The notes under the pieces are model-generated. The model worked only from the letters and a program-made list of their open reading frames with translations. It searched no databases and had not been told where the DNA came from. 64,000 nt of DNA. Source: CAIWHR01 sp963788185. Its GTDB lineage: Bacteria > Pseudomonadota > Gammaproteobacteria > Burkholderiales > Casimicrobiaceae. Positions 8,682-17,652 of this stretch are shown here, in pieces. The stretch covers positions 186,001 through 250,000 of the forward strand of contig CAWBGE010000010.1 of assembly GCA_963788185.1 (NCBI GenBank), written 5' to 3'. Both the position numbers and the translations under genes were made by a program. Within the stretch, counting starts at the first letter, position 1; each line of letters starts with the position of its first letter.

Positions 8682-9476
8682 ATGAAACGGTTCCTGCTGT
8701 TGGTCGTCGCGCTGCTCTTCACGGGGCTTGCGTTCGCGGCCGTCAACATCAACACGGCCACGAAGGAAGAACTCGAGGCGCTGAACGGCATTGGCCCGGT
8801 CAAGGCGCAGGCGATCATCGATCATCGCAAGGCGAACGGCCCGTTCAAGTCGCTCGACGATGTCAAGAACGTCAAGGGCGTAGGCGATGCGACGTTCGAC
8901 AAGATCAAGGGCGACTTGTCGCTATCGGGCGCCACCAAGCTGCCGGCAGCAGCGGTTCCGGCAGCGAAGGCGGAGCCCGCGAAGGCTGCGGCGCCGGCCA
9001 AGGCTGAGCCGGTCAAGGCCGCGGCACCTGCCCCGGCGCCCGCACCGGCGAAGGCTGAACCGGCCAAGGCTGCTGCCCCCGCCAAGGCCGCAGCAGCACC
9101 CGCCGCTGCTCCGGCACCCGCCCCCGCCGCACCCGCCAAAGCCGAACCGGCCAAGGCCGCTGCGCCCGCTGCCAAGGCTGAGCCCGCAAAGGCTGCCGCG
9201 GCCACTGCCAAGGCTGAGCCCGCAAAAGCGGCCGCACCCGCTGCGCCCGCTGCTGCGCCAGCCAAAGCTGCAGCGCCGGTGAAGGACGACAAGGCCAAGG
9301 CCAAGGAAGACAAGGCAGCCAAGGCCGATGCAGAGAAGGCGGCCAAGGCCAAGGCCAAGGAAGACAAGGCCGCGAAGGACAAGGCAGCCAAGGAAGAGAA
9401 GGCAGCCAAGGAAAAAGCGGCCAAAGACCAGGCGGCGAAAGACAAGGCAGCGAAAGCCGACAAGCCGGCCAAGTAA
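8682..9476 (+). CDS. ComEA-like helix-hairpin-helix protein with long Ala/Lys/Pro tail
   Basis: The ATG at 8682 (GGAG about eight bases upstream) opens a signal peptide, MKRFLLLVVALLFTGLAFA. The tandem helix-hairpin-helix domain follows, nearly identical in layout to the preceding gene (VNINTATKEELEALNGIGPVKAQAI). From about residue 85 to 264 the protein is low complexity. It first has many KAEPAKAAAPA-type units, then a highly charged Lys/Ala/Glu/Asp stretch resembling histone H1-like tails. Such a basic tail would bind DNA or span the periplasm; this is inference. A strong terminator follows the stop. Tail length probably varies between strains because the repeats can slip. Confidence 0.85.
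   Translation: MKRFLLLVVALLFTGLAFAAVNINTATKEELEALNGIGPVKAQAIIDHRKANGPFKSLDDVKNVKGVGDATFDKIKGDLSLSGATKLPAAAVPAAKAEPAKAAAPAKAEPVKAAAPAPAPAPAKAEPAKAAAPAKAAAAPAAAPAPAPAAPAKAEPAKAAAPAAKAEPAKAAAATAKAEPAKAAAPAAPAAAPAKAAAPVKDDKAKAKEDKAAKADAEKAAKAKAKEDKAAKDKAAKEEKAAKEKAAKDQAAKDKAAKADKPAK
8955..9470 (+). repeat. Imperfect Ala-Lys-Pro coding repeats
   Basis: The second ComEA-like gene contains repeated units encoding KAEPAKAAAPA and, closer to the end, AAKDKAAKEEK-like units. At DNA level, forms such as aaggctgagccc and gcgaagg recur with small changes. These are coding repeats inside the gene, not a CRISPR array. Confidence 0.75.
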
Positions 9477-9497
9477 TCGTCTCCGCAGGCTGTCCCC

Positions 9498-9530
9498 GGA
9501 ACCCCGCCCCCCGTGGCGGGGTTCCGTCTT
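9498..9530 (+). terminator. Strong intrinsic terminator after the ComEA-like genes
   Basis: GGAACCCCGCC (9498-9508) pairs perfectly over 11 bp with GGCGGGGTTCC (9515-9525) around a six-base loop and is followed by GTCTTT. It lies 22 bp after the stop of the long ComEA-like gene. Confidence 0.85.
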
Positions 9531-9757
9531 TGGGCGCTCTGCATGGATCTGCCGGCGGCAGTCAATCGACCGGCACGGTCGCCTTACAATCCAGGTTTTC
9601 ACCTTGCGACCGCCATGAGTCCATCCAATCCCGGGCCACCGTCGCGCGGGTGACGCCGCCAAAGGTCGACGGCCGGTCGGCCATCGGGCGGATGGTATTG
9701 CCGGGTCGACTACAATAGCCTTCCCTGTCCGCACGTCGTTTCCCGATTCCCGCTGCC

Positions 9758-10657
9758 ATGCCGGTCGTTCCCTATCCAACGCTCCAGTTCGCCGTCGGCA
9801 ACACCCCGATGGCGCGCCTGGAGCGCCTGCCAGGGACGTCGACCAGCGTCGTCCTCGGCAAGCTCGAAGGCAACAATCCCGGCGGTTCGGTCAAGGACCG
9901 GCCGGCGCTGTCGATGATCGTCGAGGCGGAAAGGCGCGGGGAGATCAAACCTGGCGCCACGCTGATCGAAGCCACGTCCGGCAACACCGGCATTGCGCTG
10001 GCAATGGTCGCGGCGATGAAGGGCTACCGGATGGTGCTGGTGATGCCCGAGAACCAGTCGCTCGAGCGCCGGCAGTCGATGCGGGCATTCGGTGCCGAAC
10101 TCGTGCTCACGCCCAAGTCGGGCGGCATGGAACTGGCGCGCGACACTGCCGAGAAGATGCGCGGCGAGGGACGCGGCTTTATCCTCGACCAGTTCGGCAA
10201 TCCCGATAACCCGCTGGCGCATTACCGCGGCACCGGTCCCGAGATCTGGCGCGACACCGGCGGGGCAGTGACCCATTTCGTGTCGGCGATGGGCACCACC
10301 GGCACGATCATGGGCGTGTCGCGCTTTCTCAAGGAACGCAACCCCGCGATCACGATCATCGGCGCCCAACCTGCCGAAGGCGCGCAGATCCCGGGAATTC
10401 GCAAGTGGCCGGAGGCCTACCTGCCGAAGATCTTCGACCGTACTCGCGTCGACCGCGTCGAGACGGTGACGCAGGTCGAGGCCGAGGAGACCACGCGTCG
10501 TCTCGCGAGCGAAGAGGGAATCTTCTGCGGCGTTTCGGCGGGGGGTGCCTGCGCGGTCGCACTGCGCATCGCCCGCGAGGTCGAGCATGCCGTCATCGTA
10601 TTCGTCGTGTGCGACCGCGGCGACCGCTATCTGTCCACGGGCGTGTTCCCTGGTTGA
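9758..10657 (+). CDS. cysM: Cysteine synthase B (O-acetylserine sulfhydrylase)
   Basis: A PLP enzyme making cysteine from O-acetylserine and sulfide or thiosulfate. The 299-residue protein has the PLP lysine K46 in NNPGGSVKDR, the substrate loop ATSGNTGIA and the phosphate-binding GTTGT segment. The length and the N-terminus (YPTLQFAVGNTPMARLERL) fit CysM rather than CysK. A TACAAT at 9711-9716 could be the -10 element, but no clear -35 is visible. The next gene, an exonuclease, starts 24 bp after the stop and probably shares the transcript. Confidence 0.94.
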   Translation: MPVVPYPTLQFAVGNTPMARLERLPGTSTSVVLGKLEGNNPGGSVKDRPALSMIVEAERRGEIKPGATLIEATSGNTGIALAMVAAMKGYRMVLVMPENQSLERRQSMRAFGAELVLTPKSGGMELARDTAEKMRGEGRGFILDQFGNPDNPLAHYRGTGPEIWRDTGGAVTHFVSAMGTTGTIMGVSRFLKERNPAITIIGAQPAEGAQIPGIRKWPEAYLPKIFDRTRVDRVETVTQVEAEETTRRLASEEGIFCGVSAGGACAVALRIAREVEHAVIVFVVCDRGDRYLSTGVFPG

Positions 10658-10681
10658 TTCTTTGGTACTTGGCGTATTCTC

Positions 10682-11470
10682 ATGACCACCATCCTCGTCT
10701 TCGACATCGAGACCATCCCCGACGTGGCCGGGTTGCGGCGCGCGCACAGCCTGCCGCGCGAGCTCGACGACGCGGCGGTGCTCGATTGGGCACTGCAGCA
10801 GCGGCGCGCGCAGACAGGCACCGATTTCCTGCAGTTGCACTTCCAGCGCGTCGTCGCCATCGGCTGCGCGCTGCGCGAAGGCAGCGGATTCAAGATCGCT
10901 TCGGTGGGGTCGGCGGGCGACGGCGAGGCCGAGCTCATCCGCCGCTTCTTCGACCTGATCGACAAGCACACGCCGCAGCTGGTGTCGTGGAACGGTGGCG
11001 GTTTCGATCTGCCGGTGCTCAACTATCGCGCGCTGATCCACGGCGTGACGGCAGAGAAATTCTGGGATTGGGGCGATGGTGACCGCGACTTCAAGTACAA
11101 CAGCTACCTGGGGCGCTACCACACGCGGCACCTCGATCTCATGGACGTGCTGGCGATGTATCAGCCGCGCGCCAATGCCGGCCTCGACGTGATGGCGCGG
11201 CTGTGCGGCTTTCCCGGCAAGCTCGGCATGGACGGCAGCGCCGTGCACGCCGCGGTGCTCGCCGGTCAGCTCGACGAGGTGCGCCGCTATTGCGAGACCG
11301 ACGTGATGAACACGTATCTGCTCTACCTCCGGTTTCGCCAGTTGCGCGGCGAGCTTTCGGCAGGCGAGTACGCGAAGGAGGTTTCGCTTGCGCGCGAGAA
11401 GATCGCCGCGCTGCAGGCGCCGCACTGGCAGGAATTCCTCGCGGCCTGGGACGCCAACGCCGCCGGCTGA
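10682..11470 (+). CDS. Predicted 3'-5' exonuclease related to the PolB exonuclease domain
   Basis: A 262-residue single-domain DEDD-type nuclease. Motif I is VFDIETIPD (D8, E10), motif II is in LVSWNGGGFDLPVL, and motif III is YCETDVMNTYLLYLRF with the metal-binding aspartate. This small family is widespread in proteobacteria and named only for its likeness to the proofreading domain of DNA polymerase B; its substrate is not established. It follows cysM in the same direction, a conserved neighbourhood in betaproteobacteria. Confidence 0.88.
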   Translation: MTTILVFDIETIPDVAGLRRAHSLPRELDDAAVLDWALQQRRAQTGTDFLQLHFQRVVAIGCALREGSGFKIASVGSAGDGEAELIRRFFDLIDKHTPQLVSWNGGGFDLPVLNYRALIHGVTAEKFWDWGDGDRDFKYNSYLGRYHTRHLDLMDVLAMYQPRANAGLDVMARLCGFPGKLGMDGSAVHAAVLAGQLDEVRRYCETDVMNTYLLYLRFRQLRGELSAGEYAKEVSLAREKIAALQAPHWQEFLAAWDANAAG

Positions 11471-11532
11471 TCGCGCGGCCGGTTGGAGCCGGCGCGTCAT
11501 GACCTGCTGGCGGCGGTCTGCGGTGTTCGTCG

Positions 11533-12405
11533 CTACAGCGTCACCGTACCGCGCCCGAGTTCGATGACCTGGCCGGAGACGAGGATCTCCTTCGCCGCCG
11601 TCACCGTGAGCCCCAGGCGGGAAGGTCGACCGACCAGGTCGCCTTGCATGATCGCGAATCGCTGCGGCAGTGGCTGCGCGGTGGCGACCAGCCAGCCGCC
11701 GAGATTCGCGCACGCGGACCCGGTCCCGGGATCCTCGGTGACCACGCCGTGCTTGGGAAAGAAGAAGCGCGCGACGAATGGCTGCGCGCCACCTGCGGTT
11801 GCGCGCGCCGGATCGGGCGCGAACACATACGCCATCGCGCGCTGGCCGTTGTGGCCGTGGGCGAGCATCAGGTCGGCGCGCGGTGCCGCGCGGCGCACGG
11901 CGTCGGCGGTTGCGAGCGGAATGACGAGCTGCTCCGAGCCGGTGTCGACCCACAGCGGAGGCCGCAGCGGATCGGGCGCGACGTCCGCTTCGGCGAGTCC
12001 CAGCATCGCCGCGAGTTCGGCGCGGCTGGCACCCACCGGGCGATGGCGGGGCGCATTCGCCGACAGCGTCCACACGTCGCCTGCAGCGACCACCGGAATG
12101 ATGCCGGCACCCATCTCCAGCCGGACGACGTCGCCGGCGCCTCCCCGCGCGCGCACGACGTGCGCGGTGCCGAGCGTTGGATGACCGGCGAAGGGCATCT
12201 CGAACGTCGGCGTGAAAATGCGCACGCGCGCGGTCGCCTTCGTCGAAGGAAGGATAAACGTCGTCTCCGACAGGTTGAACTGCAGCGCCAGCGCCTGCAT
12301 CGTTGCGTCGTCGAGACCGTGGCCGTCCTCGAACACGCACAGCGGATTGCCGGCGAGCGGCGTCTCCGCGAAAACGTTGACGATGCGATACGCGTATTCA
12401 CTCAT
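11533..12405 (-). CDS. PhzF family phenazine biosynthesis-like isomerase
   Basis: A 290-residue protein with the PhzF/diaminopimelate-epimerase fold. The conserved glutamate proposed as the catalytic acid/base is E47 in NLSETTF. FAGHPTLGTA and the C-terminal TEDPGTGSACANLGGW loop are also present. No phenazine genes are nearby, so it is probably one of the many PhzF homologues of unknown substrate. The start at 12405 overlaps the selU stop by the four bases ATGA, so translation is coupled. It is last in the tesA-selU-phzF operon. Confidence 0.88.
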   Translation of the reverse strand: MSEYAYRIVNVFAETPLAGNPLCVFEDGHGLDDATMQALALQFNLSETTFILPSTKATARVRIFTPTFEMPFAGHPTLGTAHVVRARGGAGDVVRLEMGAGIIPVVAAGDVWTLSANAPRHRPVGASRAELAAMLGLAEADVAPDPLRPPLWVDTGSEQLVIPLATADAVRRAAPRADLMLAHGHNGQRAMAYVFAPDPARATAGGAQPFVARFFFPKHGVVTEDPGTGSACANLGGWLVATAQPLPQRFAIMQGDLVGRPSRLGLTVTAAKEILVSGQVIELGRGTVTL

Positions 12406-13490
12406 CGGGCTGCCTCTTCTTCGGCGAGAATTCGGGCGGCGAGCGCACGAAAGTCGGCATCGCCGACGCCCTCGGTCGCCACCCGTCTTGCTTCGGCCGC
12501 GCGCGGGAAGTTGCGCTCGATCGCGCGCGCATAGGTAGGATCGTAGTGCTTGGCCAGGAGTTCGGCCACGAGCAGATCCCAGTCCCCCGCAGCCGCGGCA
12601 TCGGCCCAGTGCGCGATCGTCTTTCGGCCGTGCACCTCGGTGAGGTGCGCAAGGCGCTCGCCGAGCGCCGCGGGATCGGCGAGATAGTGCGCGTATTCGT
12701 CCTTCAGCAGCGCGACGCGCAGCGGCTGCGGCGTCTCGACGCTGACGCAGTCGGCGGCGCGCATCGCGGCGAGCAGTGCGTCGGGCACCTGCACGCTGCC
12801 GATCTTCTTGCTCTCCGACTCGACGTAGACGCAGCGCACCGGGTCGAAGCGGTCCAGCGCGTCGACGATCATGCTCTCGAACCACTTCTGCGACGGTTGC
12901 GGCGCGTCGGGATAGTCGCCCAGCAGCGACCCGCGGTGACACGCCAGTCCCTCGAGGTCGAGCACCTGCGCGCCCGACCCGGACAAGGCGGCCAGCAACC
13001 GGCTCTTGCCGGCACCGGTCAGGCCGCAGATCACGCGGTAGCGGAATTGCCGCGGCAGTTCGGTCAGGCGGGACAGGACGTGACGCCGATACGCCCGATA
13101 GCCGCCGTCGAGTTGCACGGCTTTCCAACCGATCTCGTAGAGCATGTGCGTGAGCGCCCCGCTGCGCTTGCCGCCGCGCCAGCAGTACACCAGCGGCGCC
13201 CACTCGCGGGGGCGGTCTGCGAACGCGGTCTCCAGCATGTCGGCGATGTTGCGCGCGACCAGCGCGGCGCCTGCGCGCTTGGCTGCGAACTCGGACACCT
13301 GGGCGTGCAACGTGCCGATGCGCGCGCGCTCGTCGTCGTCGAGCACCGGACGGCTTTCGGCGCCCGGGATGTGGTCGTCGGCGAACTCCGCCGGGCTGCG
13401 CACGTCGATGCGGTCGCGATGCGCGGCAATGGCGGTCACCGGCACCTTGCGCTCCGCACGCATTGCGCCCTGCAAAAGCGCCGCGCTCAT
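12402..13490 (-). CDS. selU: tRNA 2-selenouridine synthase (MnmH)
   Basis: Exchanges sulfur for selenium at the wobble 2-thiouridine of tRNA, through a geranylated intermediate, using selenophosphate. I choose the ATG at 13490 because it overlaps the tesA stop by ATGA; an in-frame start at 13523 is less likely. The 362-residue protein has an N-terminal rhodanese domain with the catalytic C103 in VYCWRGGKRSG. A P-loop follows, GLTGAGKS at about 156-163, in the C-terminal ATPase-like domain. Its presence predicts that the genome also encodes selenophosphate synthetase SelD, which is not in this window. Confidence 0.93.
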   Translation of the reverse strand: MSAALLQGAMRAERKVPVTAIAAHRDRIDVRSPAEFADDHIPGAESRPVLDDDERARIGTLHAQVSEFAAKRAGAALVARNIADMLETAFADRPREWAPLVYCWRGGKRSGALTHMLYEIGWKAVQLDGGYRAYRRHVLSRLTELPRQFRYRVICGLTGAGKSRLLAALSGSGAQVLDLEGLACHRGSLLGDYPDAPQPSQKWFESMIVDALDRFDPVRCVYVESESKKIGSVQVPDALLAAMRAADCVSVETPQPLRVALLKDEYAHYLADPAALGERLAHLTEVHGRKTIAHWADAAAAGDWDLLVAELLAKHYDPTYARAIERNFPRAAEARRVATEGVGDADFRALAARILAEEEAAR

Positions 13491-14125
13491 CGCCTGCCCA
13501 GCAGTGGGCGCAGCACCGGCCACACGTTGGCGAGCAGTTTCGGCTGCGCAGCCGCCGTCGGATGGATGCGGTCGGGCTGGAAGTGCGCACTGTCCTCGCC
13601 GAAGCCCGCGAAGAAGAACGGCACGAAGGCGGTCTTGCGCGCGGCGGCGACGCCCGCAAACAGCGCATCGAACTCGCGCGTGTACGCAGGCCCGTATTCC
13701 GGCGGCACCTTCATGCCGATCAGCAGCACGCGCGCGCCGGATTTCTGTGCCGCGGTCACCATGGCGTCCAGGTTGTCGCGCGTCGATTTCGGGCTGCCGC
13801 CACGCAGGCCGTCGTTGCCGCCGAGTTCGATGATGGCGATGGCGGGCTTGTGCTGGGCGAGCAGCGCCGGCAGGCGCGCGCGGCCCCCCGCCGTCGTGTC
13901 GCCGCTGATGCTGGCATTGACGACGCGGTGCCGGAACCCCTCGGCGTCGAGCCGCGCCGCCAGCAGCGACACCCAGCCCTGGTCGCGCGCGAGGCCATAC
14001 GCGGCCGAGATCGAGTCGCCGACGACGAGGATCACGGGCCCGCCGTCGGCCGCGCGGGCGGGGGTGGCAAGCGCGACGGCGAAGGCAAGCGGGGCCAGCA
14101 GCAGCAGAAAACGGCGGAATGTCAT
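13487..14125 (-). CDS. tesA: Periplasmic arylesterase / acyl-CoA thioesterase I (SGNH hydrolase)
   Basis: A secreted 212-residue GDSL/SGNH esterase like E. coli TesA. A signal peptide covers residues 1-25 (ending TPARA). Block I is GDSIS with the nucleophile S38, block III is GGNDGLRGG, and block V is DRIHP with the catalytic Asp and His. Its start faces the ybbA-like gene across a 263-bp interval, which reproduces the divergent tesA / ybbA-ybbP layout of E. coli. It is first gene of a tightly coupled operon with selU and phzF. Confidence 0.9.
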   Translation of the reverse strand: MTFRRFLLLLAPLAFAVALATPARAADGGPVILVVGDSISAAYGLARDQGWVSLLAARLDAEGFRHRVVNASISGDTTAGGRARLPALLAQHKPAIAIIELGGNDGLRGGSPKSTRDNLDAMVTAAQKSGARVLLIGMKVPPEYGPAYTREFDALFAGVAAARKTAFVPFFFAGFGEDSAHFQPDRIHPTAAAQPKLLANVWPVLRPLLGRR

Positions 14126-14388
14126 GTGAGAGGTGGCGTCGAAAGGGTCGGCGCGGGACGTGCCGACTTCGCGATTGTAAGGCGCCGTGGCAAGCGAGCG
14201 ACAGCGGTCACGTTAGAATGACGGCGGAACCCCCGGACCTTTCGCCGGTCTCTCCCATGGCGAACGAGCGGCTGCCGGCCGGGGTTTTTCAGGGTGGGCA
14301 GCGAGGGTCTTGCGCGGTGGTGTCCGCGTCCCCAAGTCGTCCTGGATCACTTCTCACGCGGGCATCGAACCCGCCACCCCCTCCGAAC

Positions 14389-15087
14389 ATGTCTTCCCAC
14401 ATCCTGCGCGCCGCCGACCTGACCAAGGTCGTGACCAGTGGCGAGTCCCCGCTGACGATCCTCGACGGGGTGAACTTCGAGATCGAGTCCGGCGCCGCCG
14501 TCGCCATTGTCGGTGCTTCCGGTTCGGGCAAGACGACGCTGCTGGGGCTGCTGGCAGGGCTCGACCGGCCCTCGGCCGGCGACGTGTGGCTCGACGGCAC
14601 GGCCTTGTCGACGATGGACGAGGACGCGCGCGCCGCCATGCGGCAGCGTCTGCTGGGCTTCGTCTTCCAGTCGTTTCAGCTGCTCCCGGCGTTGACCGCG
14701 CTGGAAAACGTCATGCTGCCGCTCGAACTCGCTGGTGCCTCCGATGCGCCGGCACGCGCCCGGGAGTGGCTGGATCGCGTCGGTTTGAGCCGCCGGACCA
14801 CGCACTACCCCAAACAGCTCTCCGGCGGCGAGCAGCAGCGCGTCGCCATCGCCCGCGCGTTTTCCGGTGAGCCGAAGCTGCTGATGGCCGACGAGCCGAC
14901 CGGCAACCTCGACGCGGCAACGGGCGAGGAAGTCGCCGAACTGATGTTCCGCCTCAACCGCGAGCACGGGACCACGCTGGTGCTCGTCACCCACGACAGC
15001 ACGCTGGCGTCGCGCTGCGGTCGCCGGATTTCGCTCACGTCGGGCCGGCTCAGCGCCGACGAGCGCGTGCCGGTCGCCGGCGCATGA
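14389..15087 (+). CDS. ybbA: ABC transporter ATP-binding protein, YbbA/LolD type
   Basis: The ATP-binding subunit of a predicted lipid or lipoprotein export/extraction transporter. The start at ATG 14389 gives a 232-residue protein of normal LolD/YbbA length; the open frame further upstream is non-homologous. Walker A is GASGSGKTT, the signature is LSGGEQQRVAIARA, Walker B is LLMADEPTGNLD and the H-loop is VTHD. Its stop overlaps the permease start by ATGA, so the two are translated together. Divergent tesA supports YbbA rather than LolD. Confidence 0.9.
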   Translation: MSSHILRAADLTKVVTSGESPLTILDGVNFEIESGAAVAIVGASGSGKTTLLGLLAGLDRPSAGDVWLDGTALSTMDEDARAAMRQRLLGFVFQSFQLLPALTALENVMLPLELAGASDAPARAREWLDRVGLSRRTTHYPKQLSGGEQQRVAIARAFSGEPKLLMADEPTGNLDAATGEEVAELMFRLNREHGTTLVLVTHDSTLASRCGRRISLTSGRLSADERVPVAGA

Positions 15088-17606
15088 CTACCTGGCGGCT
15101 GGCGCTGCGCATGCTCGCGCGCGATTGGCGCGCGGGCGAGCTCACCGTATTGGCGTTTGCGCTGATCCTCGCCGTCGCGAGTGTCGGCACCGTCGGCTTT
15201 TTCGCCGCCCGGGTGAAGTCCGGGCTGTCGCAGCAGGCCAATCTGCTGCTGGGCGCCGACGTTCTCATCGCCGGCGATCGCCCGTTGCCCGGAACGTTCG
15301 CTGCCGAAGCGCAAAGACGCGGCCTCGCGACGACCCCCGTGCTCAGGTTCAACAGCATGGTCGAGCGCAAGGGCGGTCCGGGCACCGAGGGCGGCAATCC
15401 ACTGCTTGCCGAGGTCAAGGCCGTCGCACCCGGCTATCCATTGCGCGGCGCGATCACGTTCGCCGACGGCGTGGCCGGGGCGGGGGTGTCGGCCCATGGC
15501 ATTCCCGGACGGGGCGAAGCCTGGCCCGACACACGGCTCGCGGCGCGCCTGAACGTCGCGATCGGCGACGTGCTGGCCGTCGGCGAAGCGCCGCTCAAGG
15601 TGACGGCCATCATCGTGCAGGAGCCCGAGGTGACGAGCAGCTTCTTTGCGATCGGTCCGCGATTGCTGATCCACCTCGACGACGTGCCGGCCACCAACCT
15701 GATGCAGCCCGGCAATCGCGCCTCGCACCGGTTGCTCGTCGCCGACATGACGCACCGCAATGTGCTGGACCCTTATCTCGCGTGGGTGCGCACCGAATTG
15801 AAACCCGGGCAGCGGATGGAAAACGTCCGCGATCTGCGTCCGGAAGTGCGGCAGACGCTCGAACGTGCGGAGCAGTTCCTGGGCCTCGCGGCGCTCGTCG
15901 CGGTGATCCTCGCAGCGGTGGCGATCGCTCTGGCGGCTTCGCGGTACCTGCGCCGGCATCTCGATACGGCGGCGATGCTGCGCTGCTTCGGCAGTTCCGA
16001 GCGCCAGACGCTGTCGCTTTTCGTCGTCCAGTTCGCGACGCTGGGGCTCATCGCGAGCGCGATCGGCGTGCTGCTGGGTCTGGCCGGGCAGCAACTGCTG
16101 GTGCTTCTGTTGCGCGGACTCAATGCCACCGAACTGCCGCCGCCGGCGATGCTGCCCGGGTTCGTCGCCTTCGGTACCGGCGTGCTGTTGCTGTTCGGGT
16201 TCGCGCTGCCGCCGTTGATTGCGCTGGCCAGCGTGCCGCCGCTGCGCGTGCTGCGGCGCGACCTGCCGCGTCCGCGTCCCAGCGGACTGGTCGCCTACGG
16301 CCTGGGCGTGCTGGTGATCACCGTCCTCATCGGCGGGCAGGCGCAGGACCTCAAGGCGGGCAGCATCATGATCGGCGGAATCGGTGCATTGCTCGCCGCG
16401 GCGGCGGTTGCCGCGTGGGTGCTGATCGTGCTGCTGAAGCGACTCCCGCAGCGCGGTGTCACGTGGCGCTTTGGCCTGGCCAACCTGCGCCGGCGGCCGC
16501 TGGCATCGAGCCTGCAGATCGGCGCGCTGGCGCTGGGCATGATGGCGCTGCTGCTGCTCACGGTCGTGCGCGGCGATCTCATGCAGAACTGGCGGCAGAG
16601 CATCCCGCCCGATGCGCCCAATCACTTCGTCATCAACGTGCTGCCCGATCAGGTGCAGGGCGTGCGTGCGGCCCTGAAAGCGCTCGGCGGCAAGGACACG
16701 GTGCTCTATCCGATGGTGCGCGGGCGGTTGGTCGGGGTCAACGGCGCGCCACTCGATGCCGCGCGACTCGACGATCCGCGAGCGCGGCGACTGGCCGAGC
16801 GCGAGTTCAACCTGTCATGGGCTGCCGACTTGCCGACCACCAATCACGTCGTCGCCGGCGCGTTCTGGGATGCCGGCGCAGGCCCCGACGCCGGCCTGTC
16901 GATGGAAGAAGGCATCGCCAAGTCGCTCGGCCTGAAGATGGGCGACACGCTTTCGTGGGACGTGGCCGGCACCTCGATCGCGGCGACGATCACCAGCCTG
17001 CGCAAGGTGGACTGGGACAGCTTCCGTCCCAACTTCTTCACGCTGTTTCCGCCGGGCGCGCTGGAAGCCATGCCGCAGACCTGGATCGGCGCGATTCGCG
17101 TGCCGCCCGGATCGGCGAGCGCCACGTGGCTGTCCAGCCTCGTCCGCGAGTATCCGAACGTGCTGGCCATCGACGTCGGCGAGATCCTCGGCCAGGTGCA
17201 GTCGATCATGGATCAGGTCGCGCGCGCAGTGGAGTTCGTGTTCCTGTTCACGCTGGCCGGGGGCCTCCTCGTGCTGCAGGCCGCGATCGCGGCGACGCAG
17301 GACGAGCGGCGATTCGATGCTGCCGTGCTGCGGACGCTGGGCGCGTCGCGCGCGCAGTTGACGGCGGCACAGGTGGCCGAGTTCGCGGTGCTGGGCGCGC
17401 TGGCGGGCCTGCTCGCCGCCGCCGGGGCCACGGCAACCGGGTACGTGCTTGCCGATCGCGTGTTCCAGATTCCCTTCAGCGCGAATCCGCTGGTCTGGCT
17501 GTACGGCGTGGGGGGTGGCGCGATCGCCGTCACGCTCGCCGGCTGGCTGGGAACGCGAGGCACGGCGAGACAGCCGCCGCTGGCCGTCATACGGGAGTTC
17601 GGCTGA
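15084..17606 (+). CDS. ybbP: ABC transporter permease, YbbP type (FtsX-like)
   Basis: An 840-residue inner-membrane permease. An N-terminal membrane segment (LTVLAFALILAVASVGTVGFF) is followed by a large periplasmic MacB-core-like region of about 200 residues. A FtsX block with several hydrophobic helices comes next (about 265-480), then a second periplasmic region and a second FtsX block at the C-terminus (about 710-835). The size and the duplicated FtsX arrangement match YbbP. It partners the ATPase encoded immediately upstream. The substrate is unproven; lipophilic or esterified compounds are suggested only by the linked tesA. Confidence 0.9.
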   Translation: MTTWRLALRMLARDWRAGELTVLAFALILAVASVGTVGFFAARVKSGLSQQANLLLGADVLIAGDRPLPGTFAAEAQRRGLATTPVLRFNSMVERKGGPGTEGGNPLLAEVKAVAPGYPLRGAITFADGVAGAGVSAHGIPGRGEAWPDTRLAARLNVAIGDVLAVGEAPLKVTAIIVQEPEVTSSFFAIGPRLLIHLDDVPATNLMQPGNRASHRLLVADMTHRNVLDPYLAWVRTELKPGQRMENVRDLRPEVRQTLERAEQFLGLAALVAVILAAVAIALAASRYLRRHLDTAAMLRCFGSSERQTLSLFVVQFATLGLIASAIGVLLGLAGQQLLVLLLRGLNATELPPPAMLPGFVAFGTGVLLLFGFALPPLIALASVPPLRVLRRDLPRPRPSGLVAYGLGVLVITVLIGGQAQDLKAGSIMIGGIGALLAAAAVAAWVLIVLLKRLPQRGVTWRFGLANLRRRPLASSLQIGALALGMMALLLLTVVRGDLMQNWRQSIPPDAPNHFVINVLPDQVQGVRAALKALGGKDTVLYPMVRGRLVGVNGAPLDAARLDDPRARRLAEREFNLSWAADLPTTNHVVAGAFWDAGAGPDAGLSMEEGIAKSLGLKMGDTLSWDVAGTSIAATITSLRKVDWDSFRPNFFTLFPPGALEAMPQTWIGAIRVPPGSASATWLSSLVREYPNVLAIDVGEILGQVQSIMDQVARAVEFVFLFTLAGGLLVLQAAIAATQDERRFDAAVLRTLGASRAQLTAAQVAEFAVLGALAGLLAAAGATATGYVLADRVFQIPFSANPLVWLYGVGGGAIAVTLAGWLGTRGTARQPPLAVIREFG

Positions 17607-17652
17607 CCCGGAGTCGCCGTGACTGTCGGCAGCGGGTCGACGGGCGCGATGG

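Noticed and set aside
8955..9470. Repeat cluster considered as a CRISPR array
   Set aside because: Units are short, in phase with codons, degenerate and without unique spacers.
8822..9565. Ala/Ser-rich membrane-like protein on the minus strand
   Set aside because: A mirror of the Ala-Lys repeats in the ComEA-like gene; hydrophobicity is a product of reversed Lys/Ala codons.
14805..16625. 606-residue minus-strand frame opposite ybbA-ybbP
   Set aside because: Antisense shadow of strongly supported transporter genes.
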